In this document: positions 1 to 4,277 of the stretch, piece after piece
How positions within the stretch are numbered: the stretch's first letter is position 1
Layout of the letters: each line of letters starts with the position of its first letter
From: an uncultured Lachnospiraceae bacterium
GTDB lineage: Bacteria; Bacillota; Clostridia; Lachnospirales; Lachnospiraceae
NCBI GenBank assembly: GCA_934371475.1
Contig: CAKRNX010000137.1
Location: 1-6,006, forward strand
Length of the DNA: 6,006 nt
Reading direction: 5' to 3'
Notes under the pieces: generated by a model
What the model was told of the DNA's origin: nothing
The model's input: the letters and a program-made list of their open reading frames with translations, nothing else
The model's database searches: none
Made by a program: the position numbers and the translations under genes

Positions 1-585
1 GCGATTCAGCCTTCTGGTATTTCTGGCTGCCAGCGCGTCAATCACAACCAGCAGATCCGGCGCCGTCTCCCGGACAATGCCTCTTATCAGTTCCAGCGCC
101 TCCATCCCGGTCTGTGCCATCACACCGGGTGCCACTGCACTCACAGCCCACTCCTTTCCCCCCGGCGTACAGGCATCTCCAAATTCCCGTATCAGGTGTC
201 TTGTAATCTTCAGATTACCCACAGCCAGCGGTCCCAGCGCGTCCGGCGTTATCTCCCGGTTGCCCAGCCCCACAACCAGCACGTTTCCGGCATTTCTGTC
301 TATCATCTGCTGCAGATGTGAGGCGATCACTTCCGAGATCTCCCGGTGACTCCCATCATCCGGTGCTGACAGATTGGGAACCTCCAGCGTTACGTACGTC
401 CCCACCGGTTTCCCCATGGCTTTGGCTCCGTTTTCAGTCTCAACCCTGACTACCGTCGTAAAAATTTCCCTCTCCTCATCATGGTGTTCCTCCACGCTGA
501 CTCCGCGTATTTTCATATCCTTTTCTCCGCAGCTTTCCCGCGCTTCCAGCGCCAGATCTGTGCGCACCTTGAAATCACCCACCAT
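1..585 (-). CDS. gpr: GPR germination protease, 3' end cut off by the window edge
   Basis: Spore endopeptidase (MEROPS family A25) that degrades small acid-soluble spore proteins (SASPs) during germination; in the family it is made as a zymogen in the forespore. The 195 visible residues are in frame to base 1 with no stop, and the C-terminal part is missing (Bacillus GPR is about 370 residues). Seen motifs: VRTDLALE at residues 7-14, VVGLGN at 104-109 followed by TPDALGP at 113-119, APGVM at 152-156 and IDALAAR at 182-188. D115 and D183 line up with the two aspartates reported as essential in Bacillus GPR (from memory). RTDLA resembles the family autoprocessing site, which would give a propeptide of only about 10 residues. 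The ATG at 585 has an AGGAGG ribosome binding site (plus-strand bases 591-596) five bases upstream. The gene sits beside rpsT and holA, as in B. subtilis. I found no convincing promoter directly upstream; it may be cotranscribed with the small ORF at 601-741. Confidence 0.95.
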   Translation of the reverse strand, partial: MVGDFKVRTDLALEARESCGEKDMKIRGVSVEEHHDEEREIFTTVVRVETENGAKAMGKPVGTYVTLEVPNLSAPDDGSHREISEVIASHLQQMIDRNAGNVLVVGLGNREITPDALGPLAVGNLKITRHLIREFGDACTPGGKEWAVSAVAPGVMAQTGMEALELIRGIVRETAPDLLVVIDALAARNTRRLNR

Positions 586-600
586 ACAGCCCTCCTGAAT

Positions 601-741
601 TTAAAAATACCCCGGCATCCTTGCTGCGAGATGCGCATCATATATCTGCCTGACATATTTCTCCTGCACACCTCTGCATCTACACTCCGTTTCGATCGGC
701 ACAAATCCATTATCCACTGGACAATGTGCACCCTGCCACAT
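601..741 (-). CDS. possible small protein (46 aa) directly upstream of gpr
   Basis: Not recognised; a hypothetical small ORF. It begins at an ATG (741) with GGAG five bases upstream and ends with TAA only 15 bases before the gpr start, the spacing expected of a cotranscribed gene. The protein begins MWQGAHCPVDNG and contains C7, C20 and C22 (ECRCRG), then EKYVRQIYDAHL near residues 27-38, which reads like a short amphipathic helix. The three cysteines could bind metal, but that is inference. Codon choice looks similar to neighbouring genes. The same frame stays open upstream to a TTG at 795, which would give 64 residues with a weaker ribosome binding site. It could equally be untranslated leader of gpr. 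The stretch 742-847 upstream shows no other gene, and I see no clear promoter for this ORF in it. Confidence 0.35.
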   Translation of the reverse strand: MWQGAHCPVDNGFVPIETECRCRGVQEKYVRQIYDAHLAARMPGYF

Positions 742-847
742 TTTTACTCCGTTTCCAATGAAGCGAACATACTCATTCCTCTTTGCCGCACTCAAACTGT
801 AACCTGTTCTCTTCCTTTATTTTTTGCAAATATTCCGGAAATATGTA

Positions 848-876
848 TTGACAAGGGCACAACTTTGGACTAAGAT
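848..876 (+). promoter_or_regulatory. sigma-A-type promoter of rpsT
   Basis: A perfect -35 box TTGACA at 848-853 is followed after 17 bases by TAAGAT at 871-876, which matches four of six consensus -10 positions. Transcription would start near 883, giving a leader of about 78 bases before the TTG start. A better-looking TACAAT at 876-881 lies 22 bases from the -35 box, too far for a normal promoter. The divergent gpr gene starts on the other strand about 260 bases away. Confidence 0.7.
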
Positions 877-947
877 ACAATAGTATGTTTACATTAAACG
901 TCCGTGTCCGATTTTAATGAAACAAACTATAAATTAATCAAATGTTT

Positions 948-953
948 GGAGGT
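948..953 (+). promoter_or_regulatory. ribosome binding site that fixes the TTG start of rpsT
   Basis: GGAGGT ends seven bases before the TTG at 961. No comparable site precedes the in-frame GTG at 904, so the shorter protein starting at 961 is the real one. Confidence 0.85.
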
Positions 954-960
954 GTACGGG

Positions 961-1224
961 TTGGATAACATCAAATCTGCAAAAAAGAGAATTCTGGTAA
1001 CAAAAACCAAAAACGAGCGCAATAAGGCAATCAAATCTGCTGTTAAGACTGCAATCAAAAAGGTGGACGCTGCAGTAGCTGCAAAAGATAAAGAGGCAGC
1101 TGCAGCTGCATTACAGGCTGCTACTTCAGCTATCGATAAGGCTACTACCAAGGGTGTATATCATAAGAATACTGCATCCAGAAAAGTATCCCGCCTGAGC
1201 AAAGCTGTTAACAGCATCGCATAA
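961..1224 (+). CDS. rpsT: 30S ribosomal protein S20, TTG start
   Basis: Primary 16S rRNA-binding protein of the small ribosomal subunit. The 87-residue product has the usual S20 length and is strongly basic and alanine-rich. It begins DNIKSAKKRILVTKTKNER after the initiator, shows the helical KSAVKTAIKKVDAA segment, and ends with the typical YHKNTASRKVSRLSKAVNSI region. The start is TTG at 961, supported by GGAGGT seven bases upstream and by alignment with the usual S20 N-terminus; the upstream in-frame GTG at 904 would add 19 residues foreign to the family. E. coli rpsT also starts at UUG and is translationally autoregulated, so a weak start here may serve similar control (inference). The gene is monocistronic, with its own promoter at 848-876 and a terminator at 1238-1277, and it converges on holA. 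Confidence 0.97.
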   Translation: MDNIKSAKKRILVTKTKNERNKAIKSAVKTAIKKVDAAVAAKDKEAAAAALQAATSAIDKATTKGVYHKNTASRKVSRLSKAVNSIA

Positions 1225-1237
1225 GAATAGATCAATC

Positions 1238-1277
1238 AAAAAACACTGTCGGTTCCGTCATTCCGGCAGTGTTTTTT
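1238..1277. terminator. bidirectional intrinsic terminator between rpsT and holA
   Basis: The arms CACTGTCGG (1244-1252) and CCGGCAGTG (1263-1271) form a nine-pair stem with one G-U pair and a ten-base loop. Six A's precede the left arm and six T's follow the right arm, so a U-tract follows the hairpin on either strand. It lies 13 bases after the rpsT stop and 8 bases beyond the holA stop, so it can end both converging transcripts. Confidence 0.92.
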
Positions 1278-1285
1278 CATATCTC

Positions 1286-2323
1286 TTAAATCCTGTTTTT
1301 AATCGAACCAGGTAAGTCTCCCACTTCATTTGTTTCTCTTTTGTTCTTCTCGCTGTAACGGACAATCAGCAGTTCTACACCCAACTGATCTCTCATTCGC
1401 CCGGTCTTGACGGCTTCTTCCGTGCGGATACAGTCTTCCACTGCGCCTTTCAGCGTCTGCTCAGAAAAATATTCCGCCTGGCGAAGGCACCTTCTCACCA
1501 CAAACCCCATCAGTCCGGCCCTTGATGCAATCTCTGACTGATCAAATCCTTGACGCCGCAGCGCCTTGACCTGCAGCAGCAGATTAAACTGACGTGCAAG
1601 CAGAGCCAGGATCCTCAGCGGTGCTTCTTTCAGCGCCAGCAGATCGTCATACAGATCCAGCGCCTGTTTCTGATTTTTCTCTGCGATAGCGTTAATCATA
1701 TCAAAAATTTTGTTTTCCGTCTGCTCCGTGCAGATCTCTTTGACATCCTCCGCCGTGATCCCTTCTCTTCCCCAGGTGAAAGCTACCAGCTTCTCAAGCT
1801 CATGGCTCAGATTTTCCATATCATTCCCGACCCGCTCCAGAAGAAGCTCCATCCCCGATCTTGTAATTTTCACATTTTCTTTCTGAAGGCTTCGCAGCAC
1901 CCAGTTTGTCAGTACTTTTTCATTCTGATGTGACAGCTCTGCCACCCGACCCAGGTTTTTAACAGCCTTGTACATCCTGCTGCGCTTATCCACTTCATCC
2001 TCGACAAAGACCATCACAGTCTCTGTCGGCATAGACGGGAGATAATCCGCCAGATCTCCTCCCGCCCCTTTAAAGAGTTCTGTATTTTCCAGCAGGAGCA
2101 GACGGTGTTCCGCAAAAAACGGCATGGTTTCCGCCTGATCAATCACTTCCGGAATGGAGATACCCTTTCCCTCGTATCGCTGCAGATTCATCGTGTCTGT
2201 TTTCGCTATTAATGCGTTTTTCAATCGGTTCTTATACAGGTTTTTCAGATATGCCTCATCCCCGTAAAGGAGATAAACTGGTTTAAAATTTCCTGTTTTC
2301 AGATCCTGTTCCAGATTTTTCAT
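1286..2323 (-). CDS. holA: DNA polymerase III subunit delta
   Basis: Clamp-loader delta subunit, which opens the beta sliding clamp during DNA replication. With the chosen start the protein is 345 residues, normal for the family. Visible family features: FKPVYLLYGDEAYL near residues 13-26, the beta-strand VMVFVEDEVDKRS at about 103-115, GNDMENLSHELEKL at 166-179, IFDMINAI at 206-213, and a C-terminal EEAVKTGRMRDQLGVELLI segment. Like other delta subunits it has no Walker A motif. The frame extends upstream to a TTG at 2368, but the promoter at 2380-2409 would begin transcription only a few bases before that TTG. The ATG at 2323 has GGGG six to seven bases upstream and gives the usual MKNL...KTG N-terminus, so I chose it. 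The gene is separate from rpsT, which it meets tail to tail. Confidence 0.96.
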   Translation of the reverse strand: MKNLEQDLKTGNFKPVYLLYGDEAYLKNLYKNRLKNALIAKTDTMNLQRYEGKGISIPEVIDQAETMPFFAEHRLLLLENTELFKGAGGDLADYLPSMPTETVMVFVEDEVDKRSRMYKAVKNLGRVAELSHQNEKVLTNWVLRSLQKENVKITRSGMELLLERVGNDMENLSHELEKLVAFTWGREGITAEDVKEICTEQTENKIFDMINAIAEKNQKQALDLYDDLLALKEAPLRILALLARQFNLLLQVKALRRQGFDQSEIASRAGLMGFVVRRCLRQAEYFSEQTLKGAVEDCIRTEEAVKTGRMRDQLGVELLIVRYSEKNKRETNEVGDLPGSIKNRI

Positions 2324-2379
2324 ATTTGTCCCCGGTCCGGTTTCCCGGATTTTCTCTGTATTTTCCAATAACTAACGAT

Positions 2380-2409
2380 ATTATAGTACAGAATCCGACT
2401 CCCGGGCAA
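2380..2409 (-). promoter_or_regulatory. sigma-A-type promoter of holA
   Basis: On the minus strand a perfect -10 box TATAAT (2380-2385) lies 18 bases downstream of TTGCCC (2404-2409), a four-of-six match to the -35 consensus. The predicted start near 2373 leaves a leader of about 50 bases to the ATG at 2323. Confidence 0.65.
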
Positions 2410-2471
2410 GTCCGTAAAATTTCTTCTTTTGTATATAAACCATTTCATATCAGGACGGCAGCTGTCTGTTA

Positions 2472-2678
2472 TCATTCATGTTTCTGCCTGGCTTCCTCTT
2501 TTTTTCTGCGGGTCATCAGTCCTCCGATCCGTCCGGTCTCCCTGGCGGAAAGAGATTTCCATCCATACTCCCGCACCCGCTCCAACAGCCCCAGCTCCTG
2601 TGCGATCTCATATTTCATCCTCTCATGCTCCGGAATATTTTCCAGACCAATTTCCTGTTCTTCTTTGTCTGTCACCAT
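2472..2678 (-). CDS. alpha/beta-type small acid-soluble spore protein
   Basis: DNA-binding protein of the forespore and dormant spore; the family coats spore DNA, protects it, and supplies amino acids after cleavage by GPR. The 68-residue product carries both conserved blocks: MKYEIAQELGL at residues 21-31 and SLSARETGRIGGLMTRR at 42-58, the latter matching the family's SR..G.(I/V)GG pattern. The expected GPR cleavage point is between E24 and I25. The N-terminus is acidic (DKEEQE) and the C-terminus is a charged tail (EEARQKHE) less typical of the family, so this is a divergent member. The ATG at 2678 has AAAGGAG five bases upstream; an overlapping ATG four bases earlier is out of frame. A sigma-G-like promoter lies at 2709-2737, and the Spo0A-like gene ends 66 bases upstream. 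No clear terminator follows. Confidence 0.85.
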   Translation of the reverse strand: MVTDKEEQEIGLENIPEHERMKYEIAQELGLLERVREYGWKSLSARETGRIGGLMTRRKKEEARQKHE

Positions 2679-2708
2679 CCATGCTCCTTTCCCAATCTGA
2701 TCTCTTTG

Positions 2709-2737
2709 AAGTATGGACGTTTTCCCGGATTTTATAC
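2709..2737 (-). promoter_or_regulatory. sigma-G-like (forespore) promoter of the SASP gene
   Basis: On the minus strand GTATA (2733-2737) is followed after 17 bases by CATACTT (2709-2715). This matches the B. subtilis sigma-G pattern of a GNATR -35 element and a CATNNTA -10 element except for the last base. It predicts a leader of about 24 bases containing the SASP ribosome binding site. The match is to a remembered consensus; sigma-F recognises related sequences. Confidence 0.6.
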
Positions 2738-2744
2738 ATGCCTC

Positions 2745-3227
2745 TTACACCGGATAATCCAGATAATGTGCCACAGCTGCCAGAAATTCCCCGTTGGACG
2801 GCCGCCCCTTTTCCGGGTTGATCGTATATCCGAAAATCCTGTTTTTCAGTTCAACATTCCCGGCATTCCACGCATGCTCTATCGCATGGCGGATAGCTCT
2901 CTCAATATTACAGGCCTGCGTTCTGTAACTGCGGGCCAGATCCGGATACAGCTCCTTTGTAATATTTTTCAGGATATCCGGCTTCTCCCTGATCATTCGC
3001 AGCGCATCCAGTATATAATTATATCCCAGCAGATTACACCTGATCCCGAGATTGTTCAAAATCTCTTTCTCTTCTGCCAGTCCCTGCTCTTTCGGGATAA
3101 ACTCTTCCGCTTTCGCCCCGGAATTGACGGCTGCTATGATAAATTTATACGTAGATGGCTGTTTGTTAATAACATTCATAATATTTTTTCGGTCAAACAT
3201 ACCTAAAATTGCAAAGTTTTGATTCAT
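2745..3227 (-). CDS. Spo0A C-terminal-domain protein lacking a receiver domain
   Basis: Putative transcription factor of 160 residues. Residues about 52-158 match the Spo0A effector domain: LGIRCNLLGYNYILDAL (60-76), the ITKELYP segment (89-95), the recognition helix region IERAIRHAIEHAW (108-120) and the IFGYTINPEKGRPSNGEF region (131-148). E109, R110 and R113 correspond to conserved recognition-helix residues E213, R214 and R217 of B. subtilis Spo0A. The preceding SRV is CNI here, so one conserved arginine is lost and DNA specificity may differ. The N-terminal 50 residues are too short for the roughly 120-residue phosphoreceiver and show no phosphoacceptor pattern. The ATG at 3227 has GGGAGGG seven bases upstream, and the bases beyond it do not encode a lost receiver in any obvious way. 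It is not the canonical spo0A. It is divergent from an XRE regulator and upstream of a SASP gene, so a role in sporulation is plausible but unproven. Confidence 0.92.
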   Translation of the reverse strand: MNQNFAILGMFDRKNIMNVINKQPSTYKFIIAAVNSGAKAEEFIPKEQGLAEEKEILNNLGIRCNLLGYNYILDALRMIREKPDILKNITKELYPDLARSYRTQACNIERAIRHAIEHAWNAGNVELKNRIFGYTINPEKGRPSNGEFLAAVAHYLDYPV

Positions 3228-3295
3228 AATTCTTCCCTCCCGGCATTATTCGTTTCCTAAATGATTTGTTTCCCTTTTCTTTGTTTTTCCGTCTG

Positions 3296-3309
3296 TTTTT
3301 CGCGAAAAA
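3296..3309. repeat. perfect palindrome TTTTTCGCGAAAAA
   Basis: A 14-base perfect dyad centred on CGCG in otherwise AT-rich sequence, about 70 bases upstream of the Spo0A-like start. It looks like an operator. Its right half shares CGAAAA with the B. subtilis 0A box, but the box's GT is missing. Confidence 0.7.
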
Positions 3310-3317
3310 TATGATTG

Positions 3318-3343
3318 AATATAATATACTGTCATATTATATT
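3318..3343. repeat. perfect 10-base inverted repeat overlapping -10-like boxes
   Basis: Arms AATATAATAT (3318-3327) and ATATTATATT (3334-3343) are separated by ACTGTC. Each arm contains TATAAT in one direction, so the repeat may be a pair of divergent -10 elements, a dimer operator, or both. Confidence 0.7.
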
Positions 3344-3352
3344 ATTCATATC

Positions 3353-3400
3353 ACATTAATTTCATAAAGTAATTTGTCTGACTTTATCAAAAATTAATGT
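3353..3400. repeat. two-part inverted repeat (10 + 7 base pairs)
   Basis: Outer arms ACATTAATTT (3353-3362) and AAATTAATGT (3391-3400) pair perfectly. Nested inside, ATAAAGT (3364-3370) pairs with ACTTTAT (3381-3387). A one-by-three-base internal loop separates them and a ten-base loop AATTTGTCTG closes the structure. It has no U-tract typical of a terminator. Confidence 0.7.
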
Positions 3401-3487
3401 TCTATGTATCTTTTTTACCATAATTTATGTTAATTTTTTGTACCTGTTTATCCATTTTAGTCGGGTATTTTTTAACAAAAACGAAAA

Positions 3488-3493
3488 AGGAGG
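3488..3493 (+). promoter_or_regulatory. ribosome binding site that fixes the TTG start of the XRE regulator
   Basis: AGGAGG preceded by five A's ends eight bases before the in-frame TTG at 3502. The nearer ATG at 3497 is out of frame, and the in-frame ATG at 3427 has no ribosome binding site. Confidence 0.8.
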
Positions 3494-3501
3494 ATTATGT
3501 T

Positions 3502-4257
3502 TTGCCTGGACAGGAAACAAACAGAAATGTGGCCGCCTATATTGGAGGCTATTGCAGCAAATGGAATATTTCCCTGAATAAATTTGCGGACAAATGCGGG
3601 ATTCCCTACATGACCATCAAACGGATCATGGCGGAAGAAGTGCAAAAAATCGATGTCAGTACTGTGCTGCGGATCGCGGAAGCCACTCATTCCCCATTGA
3701 TGGAAGTGCTGGGTGTCAATACTCAGAATCTGGAACTGTACCGCCGAATTGCCAACATTTCCGACTATGACAGAAATGTGCTTCTCTTTCTCCTGACGAT
3801 GCTGGAGAAAATCAGAGTTTCAGGCAGAGAAAACAGGCAGATCCCATGTACCTGCCTGCTTAGTGATCGCAAAGGCTATTTTCTCAATGAAAACAGCTTC
3901 TGTTCAGACTGCCTTGACTACAGCCGGATGCAGAAGCTTTCCTTCCGCAGCTCTTTTGAGGAAGGGATCTCCTATTTCGGTTTCCGCCTGCCGGACAACC
4001 GCCTCAGTCCCCGCTTTTTCCAGAATGACATCCTGCTGATCTCCGGCATGGAGCCCTCCGACGGCGATCTCGGCGTCTTTGCCTGGAAGGAAGAAGGCTG
4101 CGTGCGCATCATTTTCAGAATCATCCGGAATGAGGGACGCTTTACCAGGCTCCTTCCGATCAATGGCCGCGGAAAAACTTATACCATCGATAATGAGGAT
4201 GTCTCCAGTCTGCTCTGCTGGGTCAGACTGGGTGTCGTGACCGGCATGATCCGGTAA
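3502..4257 (+). CDS. XRE-type regulator with degenerate LexA/S24-like domain
   Basis: Putative DNA-binding repressor or activator of 251 residues. Residues about 9-70 form an XRE-like helix-turn-helix (SLNKFADKCGIPYMTIKRIMAE at 24-45, then IDVSTVLRIAEA). A middle linker holds C116, C118, C134 and C137 in a CxC...CxxC arrangement that could bind zinc. Residues about 157-251 resemble the S24/LexA fold (LSPRFFQNDILLISG, then SDGDLGVFAW, then LGVVTGMIR at the end). The catalytic Ser position appears to be N166 and the Lys position F205, so self-cleavage is unlikely; this alignment is mine. The TTG start is chosen for AGGAGG eight bases upstream. A longer frame from ATG 3427 would add a hydrophobic 25-residue leader with no ribosome binding site. 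The gene is divergent from the Spo0A-like gene and converges on hemL with a 20-base gap. No phage genes flank it. Confidence 0.8.
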   Translation: MPGQETNRNVAAYIGGYCSKWNISLNKFADKCGIPYMTIKRIMAEEVQKIDVSTVLRIAEATHSPLMEVLGVNTQNLELYRRIANISDYDRNVLLFLLTMLEKIRVSGRENRQIPCTCLLSDRKGYFLNENSFCSDCLDYSRMQKLSFRSSFEEGISYFGFRLPDNRLSPRFFQNDILLISGMEPSDGDLGVFAWKEEGCVRIIFRIIRNEGRFTRLLPINGRGKTYTIDNEDVSSLLCWVRLGVVTGMIR

Positions 4258-4277
4258 AATACGGCCTTTCAGTCAAA

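Larger units (their letters stand above)
3228..3501. promoter_or_regulatory. AT-rich divergent control region with three dyad symmetries
   Basis: The 274 bases between the Spo0A-like gene and the XRE regulator contain no gene. They hold a 14-base palindrome at 3296-3309, a perfect 10-base inverted repeat with a 6-base spacer at 3318-3343, and a larger two-part hairpin at 3353-3400. TATAAT occurs on the plus strand at 3320-3325 and on the minus strand at 3336-3341, inside the arms of the second dyad, but neither has a good -35 box. Bases about 3242-3300 are pyrimidine-rich on the plus strand, giving a purine-rich leader for the Spo0A-like gene. Confidence 0.6.

Noticed and set aside
615..639. 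GCATC...GATGC inverted repeat and GATGCGCATC palindrome upstream of gpr
   Set aside because: Stems are five bases and fall within a possible coding frame; not strong enough to call an operator or a promoter.
481..873. 130-codon plus-strand frame across the gpr start
   Set aside because: It overlaps the clear gpr N-terminus and its ribosome binding site, runs into the rpsT promoter, and resembles no family.
904..960. GTG at 904 as the rpsT start
   Set aside because: It would add 19 residues absent from S20 proteins and lacks a ribosome binding site, whereas TTG 961 has a good one.
2324..2368. TTG at 2368 as the holA start
   Set aside because: No ribosome binding site, only a few bases after the predicted transcription start, and 15 extra residues not typical of delta subunits.
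2452..2469. Small hairpin after the SASP gene as a terminator
   Set aside because: The stem is short with a bulge and an A-C mismatch on the SASP strand, and no T-run follows.
2478..3206. 242-codon open frame on the plus strand opposite the SASP and Spo0A-like genes
   Set aside because: It has no recognisable family, is biased to residues expected from an antisense frame, and overlaps two well-supported minus-strand genes.
4243..4277. Terminator between the XRE regulator and hemL
   Set aside because: Only CCGG repeats and a bulged five-pair stem are present, with no T-tract in either direction.
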